Made by a program: the position numbers and the translations under genes | The notes under the pieces: model-generated | Database searches by the model: none | What the model saw: only the letters and a program-made list of their open reading frames with translations | Told to the model about the DNA's origin: nothing | From: Seonamhaeicola maritimus | GTDB taxonomy: Bacteria; Bacteroidota; Bacteroidia; Flavobacteriales; Flavobacteriaceae | Direction of reading: 5' to 3' | Assembly (NCBI RefSeq): GCF_008056315.1 | Contig: NZ_VRKQ01000008.1 | Location: forward strand, 824,957-888,956 | DNA: 64,000 nucleotides | In this document: piece after piece, positions 35,501 through 45,169 of the stretch | Numbering within the stretch: the stretch's first letter is position 1 | Layout: each line of letters starts with the position of its first letter

Positions 35501-37621
35501 TTAATCGATTAGAATCTCAAGAATTTTAATAGCAGCCTCACTTATTTTAGTGCCTGGGCCAAACACAGCAATGGCACCAGCATCAAACAGATATTGATAA
35601 TCTTGTTTAGGTATTACACCTCCAACAATAACCATAATATCGTCTCGTCCGTATTTTTTAAGTTCTTGAATTACTTGAGGCACCAATGTTTTATGACCTG
35701 CAGCCAATGATGAAACGCCTAAAATATGCACATCATTTTCTACAGCTTGTTTAGCAGCCTCTGCCGGTGTTTGAAATAGTGGGCCAATATCAACATCAAA
35801 GCCAACATCGGCGTAACCAGTGGCTACAACTTTGGCACCACGGTCATGACCATCTTGCCCCATTTTGGCAACCATAATACGTGGTCTTCTGCCATCTTGT
35901 TCAGCAAAAACATCTGCTAATTCTTGTGCTTTCTTAAATGATTTATCGTCTTTCACTTCCTTACTATAAACTCCGGAAAAGGATTTAATTTGTGCTTTGT
36001 AACGACCAAATTCTACTTCAAGAGCATCACTGATTTCTCCTAAGGTAGCTCGTTCTCTTGCAGCTTCAACAGCTAAAGCTAATAAATTTTCTTTTCCTGT
36101 TTTAGCGGATTCGGTTAATTTTGAAAGTGCAGTTTTAACTTTTTCTGAATTTCTTTCAGATTTCAGCTTATTTAAACTTTCAATCTGTTGATTTCTTACT
36201 GTTTGATTATCAACTTCTAAGGTTGAAATCGGAGCTTCGTCTTCAAGTTTATATTTATTAACACCAACAATAATATCTTGTCCAGAATCAATTCTGGCTT
36301 GCTTTTTAGCAGCAGCTTCTTCAATTCTCATTTTAGGAATACCGGCTTCAATAGCTTTTGTCATTCCGCCGTGAGCTTCAATTTCCTCTATTAATGACCA
36401 TGCTTTTTGAGCAATATCATGTGTTAGTTTTTCAACATAATAACTTCCAGCCCAAGGATCAACTGTTTTAGTGATTTTTGTCTCTTCTTGAAGATATATT
36501 TGTGTGTTTCTTGCAATTCTAGCAGAAAAATCAGTTGGTAAAGCAATTGCTTCATCTAAAGCATTAGTATGTAAACTTTGTGTGCTACCAAATGCAGCCG
36601 CGGCAGCTTCAATAGTAGTTCTAGCTACGTTGTTGAATGGATCTTGCTCTGTTAAACTCCAACCTGATGTTTGGCAATGTGTTCTTAAAGCCAAAGATTT
36701 TGGGTTTTTAGGATTGAATTGTTTTACCAATTTTGCCCATAGCATTCTGGCAGCTCGCATTTTGGCAATTTCCATAAAATGATTCATACCTATGGCCCAA
36801 AAGAATGATAAGCGTGGAGCAAAGGTGTCAATATCCATTCCCGCAGCTAATCCTTTTCTTATATATTCTAATCCATCAGCTAGAGTGTAGGCTAATTCAA
36901 TATCGCAGGTAGCGCCTGCTTCTTGCATATGGTAACCAGAAATACTTATGCTATTAAATTTGGGCATGTTTTTACTGGTAAACTCAAAAATATCAGAAAT
37001 GATTTTCATTGAAGGAGTAGGTGGATAGATATAAGTGTTTCTAACCATAAACTCTTTTAGAATATCATTTTGAATGGTACCCGCTAATTGATCTATTTCA
37101 ACATTTTGCTCTTCAGCCGCTACTATATAAAATGCCATAATAGGTAAAACAGCTCCATTCATTGTCATTGAAACAGACATCTTATCTAATGGGATTTGGT
37201 TGAAAAGCACTTTCATGTCTTCAACCGAATCTATAGCAACTCCTGCTTTTCCAACATCGCCAACAACACGCGCGTGGTCGCTATCGTATCCACGGTGTGT
37301 TGCCAAATCAAATGCTACTGATAAACCTTTTTGACCAGCAGCTAAGTTTCTTCTGTAAAAGGCATTGCTTTCTTCGGCTGTGGAGAAACCCGCATATTGA
37401 CGAATAGTCCACGGTCTGCGTACATACATTGTACTATACGGTCCTCGTAAATTAGGTGCTATACCAGCAACAAAATCTAAATGTTCTAGGTTGTCAATAT
37501 CATCTTTTGAATAGCTAGGTTTAACAGAAATACCTTCAGCAGTAGTAAAAGGACTTTTTTCTTCTTTCTTCTGTTTTTTGCTCTCTGTCTTTAAAGAGAT
37601 ATGTTGAATATTTTTTCTCAT
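35501..37621 (-). CDS. scpA: Methylmalonyl-CoA mutase, large (B12-binding) subunit
   Basis: A 706-residue adenosylcobalamin enzyme that interconverts succinyl-CoA and methylmalonyl-CoA in propionate metabolism. The barrel shows the substrate region [21 protein letters not shown] and [13 protein letters not shown]. The C-terminal cobalamin domain carries the DxHxxG motif as [11 protein letters not shown], with the SxL motif in GVSSLAAGH and the GGVIP loop. It forms a heterodimer with the small subunit encoded 0.9 kb upstream. Two small unrelated genes lie between the subunits. Confidence 0.96.
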   Translation of the reverse strand: MRKNIQHISLKTESKKQKKEEKSPFTTAEGISVKPSYSKDDIDNLEHLDFVAGIAPNLRGPYSTMYVRRPWTIRQYAGFSTAEESNAFYRRNLAAGQKGLSVAFDLATHRGYDSDHARVVGDVGKAGVAIDSVEDMKVLFNQIPLDKMSVSMTMNGAVLPIMAFYIVAAEEQNVEIDQLAGTIQNDILKEFMVRNTYIYPPTPSMKIISDIFEFTSKNMPKFNSISISGYHMQEAGATCDIELAYTLADGLEYIRKGLAAGMDIDTFAPRLSFFWAIGMNHFMEIAKMRAARMLWAKLVKQFNPKNPKSLALRTHCQTSGWSLTEQDPFNNVARTTIEAAAAAFGSTQSLHTNALDEAIALPTDFSARIARNTQIYLQEETKITKTVDPWAGSYYVEKLTHDIAQKAWSLIEEIEAHGGMTKAIEAGIPKMRIEEAAAKKQARIDSGQDIIVGVNKYKLEDEAPISTLEVDNQTVRNQQIESLNKLKSERNSEKVKTALSKLTESAKTGKENLLALAVEAARERATLGEISDALEVEFGRYKAQIKSFSGVYSKEVKDDKSFKKAQELADVFAEQDGRRPRIMVAKMGQDGHDRGAKVVATGYADVGFDVDIGPLFQTPAEAAKQAVENDVHILGVSSLAAGHKTLVPQVIQELKKYGRDDIMVIVGGVIPKQDYQYLFDAGAIAVFGPGTKISEAAIKILEILID

Positions 37622-37646
37622 CTTTTAATTGATGATTTAGTTGAAA

Positions 37647-37853
37647 TTATTCCCTATAACTTCCTCCTATAAGGAAACCAAAAAGTATATATATTATGGG
37701 GCTCAAACAAAGTAGAATTCCCAAAATAATTCCTAATAGTGCTACCTTTTTCTTTTTGCTACTTTTTGTTTTAACCCCATTATAAAAACTGTAAGAACAA
37801 TAACCTATTAAAAGTATTCCAACTATAAATAATATGGAAAATAGGTTGTTCAT
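37647..37853 (-). CDS. Small two-span membrane protein
   Basis: A 68-residue protein with two hydrophobic helices (LFSILFIVGILLIGYCSY and LLGIILGILLCLSPIIYILF) around a basic loop (TKSSKKKKVA). No family is known to me. It sits three bases after the lipoprotein gene and 25 bases before the large mutase subunit, so it is part of the same transcript. Short but with a clear single frame. Confidence 0.6.
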   Translation of the reverse strand: MNNLFSILFIVGILLIGYCSYSFYNGVKTKSSKKKKVALLGIILGILLCLSPIIYILFGFLIGGSYRE

Positions 37854-37856
37854 TTT

Positions 37857-38504
37857 TTATTGCGGGGTTTTATTAAAATCTACTTTAGTATCAGGCTTAT
37901 CTAAATTAATCTTGGTTAAATCCATATCAAAAAATTTAGAATAGTATAAATCAAAAGCTATAAATGACGCTAAATATTTATCATTCATCGCATTTCTATA
38001 TTTTGTGGTTAAAGGTGGTCCAAACAATTTAGGACTTAAGTCATTTATTGAAAGCAATGAGTTAAATGTAGTGTTTAAATTTTTGTCTTTTATATTATTG
38101 GCAATACACTTTATTAAAGGGCCATTATAATTTAAATGACTTTTAGTATTTTCTGAATCCCATAATGAATTGTCTTTTTTTAAAGCCTCAAATACTATCA
38201 AAGAATGTTCTGAAATTATTTCGTCATACTTAATTCTTCCGTTAATAGCGTTTCTTGTAAATTGTGCATAGGCATTTATTAAGGTACTTTTAAAGTTGTT
38301 TTTTTTGTAATACTTAAATATGTCATCTTCAAAAGAATATAAGGCTTCTTGGAATAGTTTTGTATTGGAAACATTACAGATTATAGTTTCTGGTTTATCG
38401 GCGTATTTGTATTCTAGTTGAATAGTTTCGTTTTTACAGTTAAACAAAATAATAGTTAATGAGAATACAATAAGTCTTAAAATGGGTTTCATGTTAATTT
38501 TCAT
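37857..38504 (-). CDS. Putative lipoprotein of unknown function
   Basis: A 215-residue protein with a signal peptide ending TIILFNC, so probably a lipoprotein (cysteine near residue 23). The mature part is hydrophilic and helical, with no recognised domain. An internal methionine at residue 5 could be the true start. The reading frame overlaps the small mutase subunit by 11 bases, so translation is coupled to it. It is placed between the two mutase subunit genes and its role there is unclear. Confidence 0.6.
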   Translation of the reverse strand: MKINMKPILRLIVFSLTIILFNCKNETIQLEYKYADKPETIICNVSNTKLFQEALYSFEDDIFKYYKKNNFKSTLINAYAQFTRNAINGRIKYDEIISEHSLIVFEALKKDNSLWDSENTKSHLNYNGPLIKCIANNIKDKNLNTTFNSLLSINDLSPKLFGPPLTTKYRNAMNDKYLASFIAFDLYYSKFFDMDLTKINLDKPDTKVDFNKTPQ

Positions 38505-39849
38505 TTTTTAATCGTTTTTGTTCTAAGTTTTCTGCTAATCGTTTTTCTATAATAGGCTGAATTAAGGTTTTTCTAGATTTGGTTTTCACAAAAGGGTAAA
38601 GCTCTAAGTCATCCTTCATTTTATCATTTTCATTGGGATGCTTATTGGTGCCTAAAAGAACTTCTTCTCCAACATTGAATAGATTCTGTTCCTTAGCGGC
38701 ACTATCTTTTATTTTACGCTGAATAGTGCCTTCTTTCAATTGTTTTAAGAAACCACCATTGGCTTCAATGTTTTTAAAAAGAGCCAAAGCTTTTTCTGCT
38801 AATTGAATGGTGATAGATTCAATATAATATGCCCCATCTGAAGGGTTGTTAACCTTATCAAAAAAACTTTCGTGCTTAAGAACTAACAATTGATTTCTTG
38901 CAATACGACCTCCAAATTCATTATTCTTATGGTAAATGGCGTCATAAGGCGCATTGCAAATGGTGTTAGCTCCTCCTAAAATAGCACTCATGCATTCTGT
39001 TGTGGTACGCAACAGATTAGTGTTATAGTCATAAATAGTTTTGTTCCGCTTTGTAGGTGTTGCAAAAATTTGACAATCTGTCTGGATTTCATAATCTGAA
39101 GCCAAAGATTGCCATAGTATTCTTAAGGCTCTTAATTTTGCAATTTCAAAAAAGTAATTGGTCCCAACAGAAACATTGAAAATTACTTGAATTGATTCTT
39201 TAGTATCTAAATGGTTTAAATATTCATTTGCATGAGCAAGAGAATAGGCTAATTGCTGTGTCATGTTAGCACCGGCATTTTGATACAGAGAAGAGTTAAC
39301 ACTAAATGAATTAGTTTGTTTTATTATTGATTCAAACGTCCTAAAATCATCATTAAGATTGCTAAACCAGTTGCCAGTTTTGGCTAAATTTCCAATAATA
39401 TCGTTTTCAATGTAGATTTTTTTATTTGCAAGAATTGCATGTAGCTTATTTATAAAATCTGGTGATAAAAACTGTAATTCAAAATGAATTGGCACTGATG
39501 ACAGATCTATGTTTTTTAATAAATGATCTATTGAAATTTCTTTGGAGGGAATAGTAAACCTTAAACTTTCGGCGCCTCTATTTAAGGAGTCAATAGCTTT
39601 TAAGTTTGATTTCTCAACATCTGCAACAAAAATAGTTTCGCAAATTTTCCATTCAGTTCCTTTTGTATTTGAAGGAGCAGGGGATTCGTTAAAATCGTCA
39701 GAATGATAAAATGGTTTTACCGAAATATTGTCGTTAGTGTTCCATATAAGCGTATTATTATAATCGGCTCCCTTTAAATCGAACTGTATTTTTTGTTTCC
39801 ACTGTTTAGATGAAACAGAATCAAACTCGTCAAACAAGGGTTTGTTCAT
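38494..39849 (-). CDS. Methylmalonyl-CoA mutase, small subunit
   Basis: A 451-residue non-catalytic partner of the large subunit. It has the mutase barrel (NTIYDYNTNLLRTTTECMSAILGGAN, split by a variable loop) with NELLVLKHESFF-like helices, but it lacks the cobalamin domain and its DxHxxG motif. The start codon overlaps the stop of the DivIC-like gene (TAATG). It is in the udk-divIC-mutase run. Confidence 0.92.
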   Translation of the reverse strand: MNKPLFDEFDSVSSKQWKQKIQFDLKGADYNNTLIWNTNDNISVKPFYHSDDFNESPAPSNTKGTEWKICETIFVADVEKSNLKAIDSLNRGAESLRFTIPSKEISIDHLLKNIDLSSVPIHFELQFLSPDFINKLHAILANKKIYIENDIIGNLAKTGNWFSNLNDDFRTFESIIKQTNSFSVNSSLYQNAGANMTQQLAYSLAHANEYLNHLDTKESIQVIFNVSVGTNYFFEIAKLRALRILWQSLASDYEIQTDCQIFATPTKRNKTIYDYNTNLLRTTTECMSAILGGANTICNAPYDAIYHKNNEFGGRIARNQLLVLKHESFFDKVNNPSDGAYYIESITIQLAEKALALFKNIEANGGFLKQLKEGTIQRKIKDSAAKEQNLFNVGEEVLLGTNKHPNENDKMKDDLELYPFVKTKSRKTLIQPIIEKRLAENLEQKRLKNEN

Positions 39850-40166
39850 TATTTTTTGGTTTTTAAACTGTCTTCGTATTCTATTATGAAAATTTCTTCG
39901 TTTTCACGCTTCATATAATATTCTTCTCGGGCAAATTTTTCTAAACCGTCTTCCGTACTCAGCTTTTTAATGGCTCTATTGTCTTTTTCTATTTCCTTTT
40001 TATAGTATTCTTTTTCGTCTTCTAAATCTTTAATATCTGTGTTTAATTCATGATGAATAATCCATGAGTTAGCATCAAAAAACAACATCCAAACGGCAAA
40101 AGCAACCAAAATGAGGATAAAAATATTTTTGAGTGGTTTGAAAAATTTATGTTTTAAAAAAGACAT
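39849..40166 (-). CDS. FtsB/DivIC-type septum formation initiator
   Basis: A 105-residue single-span membrane protein. A basic N-terminus and one membrane helix (IFILILVAFAVWMLFF) are followed by a coiled coil (DIKDLEDEKEYYKKEIEKDN). The DivIC/FtsB signature is ARE-like: FAREEYYMKRENEEIF. It belongs to the divisome and is thought to link FtsL and FtsQ. The start overlaps the stop of udk and its own stop overlaps the start of the small mutase subunit (both TAATG), so three unrelated functions are translationally coupled. Confidence 0.88.
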   Translation of the reverse strand: MSFLKHKFFKPLKNIFILILVAFAVWMLFFDANSWIIHHELNTDIKDLEDEKEYYKKEIEKDNRAIKKLSTEDGLEKFAREEYYMKRENEEIFIIEYEDSLKTKK

Positions 40167-40771
40167 TATAGTTTTTCATTTATTATGGTTCTTACAATAT
40201 CTACTGCAACTGTGTTATATTTATTGTTGGGTATAATGATATCAGCATATTCTTTCATAGGCTCAATAAACTGATCATGCATAGGCTTTAAAGTGTTTTG
40301 ATAACGTGCTAAAACCTCGTCTAAATCTCTACCGCGTTCTGCAATATCACGTTTTAATCGTCTTATTAACCGCTCGTCAGAGTCAGCATGTACAAATATT
40401 TTTATGTCGAACATATCTCTTAATTCTGGGTTTGTTAGAATTAAAATGCCCTCAACAATCATAACTTTTCTAGGGTGTGTTAAAATGGTGTCTCCGGTTC
40501 TATTATGCTTTACAAACGAATAAACTGGTTGTTGTATTGGATTATTGTATTTTAATTCTTTAATATGAGCGGTTAACAAATCAAAATCTATTGACCTAGG
40601 GTGATCAAAATTGATATTTACACGTTCATTGTACGTTAAATGTGTAGTGTCTTTATAGTAAGAATCTTGAGAAATTACACCAACTTCACCTTCTGGTAGT
40701 TCGTTTAAAATTTGGTTTACAACTGTAGTTTTACCACAACCTGTTCCACCTGCAATTCCTATCACTAGCAT
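40166..40771 (-). CDS. udk: Uridine kinase
   Basis: Phosphorylates uridine and cytidine with ATP or GTP in pyrimidine salvage. The 201 residues show Walker A in GIAGGTGCGKTTV, the substrate motif QDSYYKD and FDHPRSIDFDLL, and MIVEGILIL. It heads the coupled run with the DivIC-like gene and methylmalonyl-CoA mutase. Confidence 0.95.
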   Translation of the reverse strand: MLVIGIAGGTGCGKTTVVNQILNELPEGEVGVISQDSYYKDTTHLTYNERVNINFDHPRSIDFDLLTAHIKELKYNNPIQQPVYSFVKHNRTGDTILTHPRKVMIVEGILILTNPELRDMFDIKIFVHADSDERLIRRLKRDIAERGRDLDEVLARYQNTLKPMHDQFIEPMKEYADIIIPNNKYNTVAVDIVRTIINEKL

Positions 40772-40839
40772 AATTAGTTGGTGTTTAATGAGCTCTTTAC
40801 AAAGTTACTTAAATGTAAATTATTTAATAGGAAATTTGT

Positions 40840-41253
40840 CTAATTTTTAATGTTTGAAACTTCTTCTTCGGTAATCATTTTATCATTTTTATTACCCCAG
40901 CTATTTGTTATGAAATTCATAACATCAGCAACTTCATCATCACTTAAACCTAAAGGAGCCATATAGCTATTATAAGTTTTGCCATTTACTATAATTTCAC
41001 CTTCTTGACCGTATTTTAGCCCTTTGATACTTCCTTCTCTATTATTCATTAAGTAATCTGATTTGGCTAAAGGTGGATACACATCTGTAACACCTTCTCC
41101 ATTTGGCATGTGACAGGTGATACAAAAATCTGTGTAAATTTCACTGCCTCTTTGAATACTTTCCTGTAAAGGATCAGTATTGTAATTGGTTTTTTGATTT
41201 GAAATTACTAAGGTTGATAAAACGATTAGAAAAAATGCTAAAAGTAATTTCAT
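40840..41253 (-). CDS. Exported c-type cytochrome
   Basis: A 137-residue protein with a signal peptide (KLLLAFFLIVLSTLVISN). I use the internal ATG so that it does not overlap the dehydrogenase gene. One haem site is CITCH at about residue 44-48 and the axial methionine is probably in YNSYMAPLGL. The C-terminal helix has DEVADVMNFITNSWG. It starts four bases after the stop of the PQQ-type sugar dehydrogenase, so it is the likely electron acceptor of that enzyme. Confidence 0.88.
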   Translation of the reverse strand: MKLLLAFFLIVLSTLVISNQKTNYNTDPLQESIQRGSEIYTDFCITCHMPNGEGVTDVYPPLAKSDYLMNNREGSIKGLKYGQEGEIIVNGKTYNSYMAPLGLSDDEVADVMNFITNSWGNKNDKMITEEEVSNIKN

Positions 41254-41257
41254 TGAG

Positions 41258-42382
41258 TTATTTTTTTTGAACAATTCTTGCAATTCCTAAATTTTCGATA
41301 GCCACATAAATATAACCATCTGGTGCCTGAACTACATTTCTAACGCGTCCTTCACCTTCAAAAAGCTTTTCCCGTTTTGTCACTTCATTGTTTTCTAAAA
41401 CTAAGCGTTCTAGATATTCAAACTTTAAAGACCCTACTAAAACATTACCTTTCCAATCTGGGTATTTATCTGAAGAAACAATAGTCATTCCGCTAGGAGC
41501 AATAGAGGGTACCCAGTAAAAAAGAGGTTGTTCCATACCTTCTTTTTCCGTTATATCCGTAAATGTGGTTCCACTGTAGTTTATACCATAAGAAATGACT
41601 GGCCATCCATAGTTATTGCCTTTTCTAATAATGTTAATTTCATCACCGCCCTTAGGTCCGTGTTCATTAACCCAAATAGCTCCGGTAAAGGGGTTTTTAA
41701 CCATACCTTGTGGGTTTCTGTGTCCGTAACTATAAATTGCTGTTTTAGCATTTTCTGCATCTACAAAAGGATTATCAGCAGGAACACTGCCATCATCATG
41801 TAATCTGTAAATTTTACCACAATCTCTAGTGATATCTTGTGGGTTTACATCTCTATTTCCACGATCTCCAATAGAAAAATATAAATAACCTTCATTATCA
41901 AACTCTATTCTAGAGCCCCAATGTTGACCTTTTTTTGTGTTAGGCCCAGCTTTGTAGAGTACTTCAGTGTCAACTAATGTATTTCCATTTAATTTTGCCC
42001 TTATTAAAGCTGTGTTGCCGCCTTCATCTTCTCCTTCGGTAGATGAATGTGTCATGTAAATCCAGCCGTTGTTTTCATAATCTGGATGTAATTCAATATC
42101 TAAAAATCCACCCTGACCACGAACATAAACATCAGGAGCTCCCTCAATATTTATTTTTTCTCCGTTCTTAAAATGAAATAATTCTCCTGATTTTTCTGTA
42201 ATAAGCATGCTTCCATCTGGTAAAAAAGTCATTCCCCATGGAATAGTTAATTCAGGAACTACTACTTGTGTCATGTAGTTTATATTGGCTGGTTCTGCAG
42301 CTTTTATTTCAGATTCTGCTTGTTGTGCACATGAAAAACATGTAACGAAAATGACTATTAGTAGGATGTTTAACTTTTTCAT
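41258..42382 (-). CDS. PQQ-dependent sugar dehydrogenase-type lipoprotein
   Basis: A 374-residue soluble-glucose-dehydrogenase-like (GSDH, YliI-type) beta-propeller. The signal ends VTCFSC, so it is a lipoprotein. Propeller motifs include IPWGMTFLPDGSMLITEKSG, GGFLDIELHPDYENNGWIY, the catalytic-site block GQHWGSRIEF and YGHRNPQGM, with NEHGPKGGDEIN near the PQQ/calcium site. The family oxidises aldoses with PQQ and passes electrons on. The next gene encodes a cytochrome c and the preceding gene a TonB-dependent receptor, 26 bases away. Whether this organism makes PQQ is not visible here. Confidence 0.88.
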   Translation of the reverse strand: MKKLNILLIVIFVTCFSCAQQAESEIKAAEPANINYMTQVVVPELTIPWGMTFLPDGSMLITEKSGELFHFKNGEKINIEGAPDVYVRGQGGFLDIELHPDYENNGWIYMTHSSTEGEDEGGNTALIRAKLNGNTLVDTEVLYKAGPNTKKGQHWGSRIEFDNEGYLYFSIGDRGNRDVNPQDITRDCGKIYRLHDDGSVPADNPFVDAENAKTAIYSYGHRNPQGMVKNPFTGAIWVNEHGPKGGDEINIIRKGNNYGWPVISYGINYSGTTFTDITEKEGMEQPLFYWVPSIAPSGMTIVSSDKYPDWKGNVLVGSLKFEYLERLVLENNEVTKREKLFEGEGRVRNVVQAPDGYIYVAIENLGIARIVQKK

Positions 42383-42408
42383 AGTGAGTGAATTTCCATA
42401 AAATTACA

Positions 42409-44706
42409 TTAAAAAGTATAATCTAAGTTGATTCCGGTATAATAATTTACAGGATTCCCTGGATAATAATATCGAGGAGCGTTTCCACCAAAACCAGAAG
42501 CATTAATTAAAATTTGAGATGCATAATGCTTATCAAATATATTATTTAAACCTAAAAACAGATTATAGTTTAATCGACTAAATAGATTTCTTTTAAAGCC
42601 GATTTTTAAGTTTGTTAATGAATAACTGTCTGAATATAAGTTATTGCTATCCGTTATTGGCATTTCACCAACATGTTGAAAATTGATGTTTCCATAAATA
42701 CCGATAGATGAATAAAAATCAATGATGCCATTAAATATTTGAGATGGTACACCTGTTAAATCATTACCAGAATAATCATTGGATTCATCAATAAAAGTTT
42801 TGAATTTATAGTCGTTAATTGAATAATTGACGACAGTACTTACATGAAAAGATTTATTTGAAATTAATTGATAATCAAGTCCCATTTCTATACCATCATG
42901 TTGAGTTTTACCTGCATTAATTCCAATGTATTGATCCTGTTCTATTCGTCTTGAAACAAGTAAATTTTTAATATTTAATCGGTATATAGAAACATTGAAT
43001 TGAAGTTTGTTTTGAATGATAGAGCCCCTAGTTCCAAATTCAAAATTCCAACCAGTTTCTGGTTTTAAGCTGGTGTTTATTTGTCCATCAGGAAGCAGTG
43101 TTTCTTCCAACGAAATAGGAGAGAAGCCATGGCTTAAACTTGAAAAAGCATTTATGTTTTTTGCTAATTCATGCGAAACTCCAAATTTTGGAGACAGTAT
43201 GGTTTTGAATTTGAAATCGCCAGATTGATCTGGGTTGCTTTCTGAAACCGGAAATCTGTCTTTCAATGTATAAGAAGTCTCATTCAAGTTTAAACCAATG
43301 GATAAAATAGTTTTACTAGAAATATTATAATTGGTTTCAAAAAATGCATTGTAGTAATTTCTTTTCTCTTTAAAATCAGATAATCTATTTCCCTTTGCAC
43401 TTCCAGTTTCTGGTGGAAAGTCCTGGTATAAATTTTCATAAGTAGAATATTTATAAGTATCCTTGAATAACTCACCTCCTAAAGTCCAGTTCAAAGGTTT
43501 ATTGAAAATTTTGTTTTGCCCTATTAGTCTACTTCTAATACCAACGGCAATTGTTTTTTCAGAAAGGATGTTAAAAGGTCTTGGTTCATAACCCTTTCTA
43601 TAAGATGTAAATATACTGGTGGATTGTTTGATTTTGGAATTGTAATCATGATTCCATGATAAACCTAAAATACCTCTTTTAGAATCTTCAAAACCCTTTG
43701 CTTGATTCCAGGTAAATGCTGCTGATGTGGGATTGTTTAAATAATTAGTTTCATTTAAAGAGCTTGGAATGAAGGCCTTTAAATCTATAAAACTGGCTAA
43801 AAATGCTAGTTCATCTTTATCACCAATAAAGTGTGATGAGTTAAGAGTAAATGTTTTCCTGTTATATTCATTATTGTCTCGGTAGCCATCACTTTGGGTA
43901 GTACTATAAATGGCTTTTAAACTACTTTTTTTAGAACTTAAATTTAAACTTGAAAGGTTTTTTACAAGACCGAATGAACCAATAGATAGTTGGTTAGCTA
44001 TTTGTTGTTTGCTAAAATCTCCTTGTTCTGGTATTAAGTGAATTGTTCCTCCTAAACCTGCCCCATAGACACTGGAAACAGCTCCTTTTATAATTTCTAA
44101 GCGAGATATCGTTCCCAATTCAAAGTCCTCAATATTAGTTTCACCACTACCATTGGTTAATGGAATATCTTTAAAATATGCTCGTATTTTTGAGGTCCCA
44201 AATAAATTTCTTGAGCCAATACCTCTAATTGTTATTCTGTTGGTATTAAGAGCTCCACTTTGCATAAAAACCCCTGGAGTTTTGTTTAATACAGTATTAA
44301 TGTTAATGTTGTTTGAACGTTCAATGTCTTGAGAAGAAATAATATTAATTGAAGCTGTGGCATTTTTTAATTTCTTTGCAATATGGTTGCTATTTATAAT
44401 AACTTCATTCAATTGAGAAGGATTGAGATTTAATTGGATGATATGGTATTTATCATTTTCTATTATTACTGTTTTCTCCAGATAGCCTTCCTTTTTAAAA
44501 ATATAGGTGCCAAATTCCATAAGTTCAAAACTACCGTTCAATGATGATTGCATAATAACTTTTGAGTTTATATTGGTTATTTGTACAAATGCAATTGGTG
44601 TACTATTATTAGTGTCTATTATTTTTCCAGTAATTTTTGACTGACCAAAAATATTTGAAAAACTCAAGAATATAAAAATGAAAAAGAGGTATTGTTTAAT
44701 GAACAT
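42409..44706 (-). CDS. TonB-dependent outer-membrane receptor
   Basis: A 765-residue receptor: signal peptide (FIFIFLSFSNIFGQ), then a carboxypeptidase-like regulatory domain (about 24-100, KITGKIIDTNNSTPIAFVQI). The plug (about 110-230) holds IERSNNININTVLNKTPGVF, ITIRGIGSRNLFGTS and EIIKGAVSSVYGAG, followed by a 22-strand barrel ending in YTGINLDYTF. It is not a SusC: it is shorter and has no SusD partner. The stop lies 26 bases before the start of the PQQ-type dehydrogenase, so they share a transcript. The receptor may import the cofactor or the sugar, or a siderophore; the sequence alone does not decide. Confidence 0.92.
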   Translation of the reverse strand: MFIKQYLFFIFIFLSFSNIFGQSKITGKIIDTNNSTPIAFVQITNINSKVIMQSSLNGSFELMEFGTYIFKKEGYLEKTVIIENDKYHIIQLNLNPSQLNEVIINSNHIAKKLKNATASINIISSQDIERSNNININTVLNKTPGVFMQSGALNTNRITIRGIGSRNLFGTSKIRAYFKDIPLTNGSGETNIEDFELGTISRLEIIKGAVSSVYGAGLGGTIHLIPEQGDFSKQQIANQLSIGSFGLVKNLSSLNLSSKKSSLKAIYSTTQSDGYRDNNEYNRKTFTLNSSHFIGDKDELAFLASFIDLKAFIPSSLNETNYLNNPTSAAFTWNQAKGFEDSKRGILGLSWNHDYNSKIKQSTSIFTSYRKGYEPRPFNILSEKTIAVGIRSRLIGQNKIFNKPLNWTLGGELFKDTYKYSTYENLYQDFPPETGSAKGNRLSDFKEKRNYYNAFFETNYNISSKTILSIGLNLNETSYTLKDRFPVSESNPDQSGDFKFKTILSPKFGVSHELAKNINAFSSLSHGFSPISLEETLLPDGQINTSLKPETGWNFEFGTRGSIIQNKLQFNVSIYRLNIKNLLVSRRIEQDQYIGINAGKTQHDGIEMGLDYQLISNKSFHVSTVVNYSINDYKFKTFIDESNDYSGNDLTGVPSQIFNGIIDFYSSIGIYGNINFQHVGEMPITDSNNLYSDSYSLTNLKIGFKRNLFSRLNYNLFLGLNNIFDKHYASQILINASGFGGNAPRYYYPGNPVNYYTGINLDYTF

Positions 44707-44804
44707 AAATTTATGGTTATAAGCTGAAAATTTGAAACCTCTAAAATATATATTTAGAATAATAAAGAACCTTTATTAAATGGGAAATATTTCTTAAATA
44801 ATGA

Positions 44805-44834
44805 TTTGCAAAATGAATAAAAAAAGTATATTTG
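44805..44834 (+). promoter_or_regulatory. Promoter of tRNA-Pro
   Basis: TTTG (44805-44808), 18 bases, then TATATTTG (44827-44834), a full -7 match, 25 bases before the tRNA. Confidence 0.65.
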
Positions 44835-44859
44835 CATCCCGCTACAAGAAAATTAAATT

Positions 44860-44934
44860 CGGGGTGTAGCGTAGCCCGGTTATCGCGCCGCGTTTGGGAC
44901 GCGGAGGTCGCAGGTTCGAATCCTGCCACCCCGA
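44860..44934 (+). tRNA. tRNA-Pro (anticodon UGG)
   Basis: A 75-base cloverleaf. The acceptor stem CGGGGTG pairs with CACCCCG, followed by discriminator A. The anticodon stem CCGCG/CGCGG encloses loop TTTGGGA with anticodon TGG. The T arm is GCAGGTTCGAATCCTGC. CCA is not encoded. It has its own promoter and a terminator about 25 bases later. An apparent 94-codon reading frame across it on the minus strand is an artefact. Confidence 0.97.
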
Positions 44935-44956
44935 CAAACCTTTTAATAGGTAAAAA

Positions 44957-44995
44957 TAAAACACTGTTAATCATATGATTAACAGTGTTTTTTGT
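44957..44995. terminator. Bidirectional terminator of tRNA-Pro and of the fucose operon
   Basis: A near-perfect palindrome (AAACACTGTTAATC with GATTAACAGTGTTT, ATAT centre) has T-rich sequence following on both strands. It lies between the tRNA (plus) and lutC (minus), so it can end both transcripts. The 174 bases from here to lutC show no gene. Confidence 0.8.
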
Positions 44996-45169
44996 TTTCA
45001 GGCTTTTTATTTCAAATAAAAGCATCTATACTCATGAAAAAAATGTTATTGATTGTAATATTTATGGGAATTTATTTTTCTATATTCTTTTTCAAATAGA
45101 ATTAGAATATATAAACCCAAGATGCCTTCATTTAGTTTTTTAATTATGAGAAGAAATGAGTTAGAGATA

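Noticed and set aside
44741-45025. A 94-codon minus-strand reading frame over the tRNA
   Set aside because: It is the complement of tRNA-Pro and its flanks; the peptide with GFEPATSASQTRRDNRA is a known annotation artefact of this tRNA.
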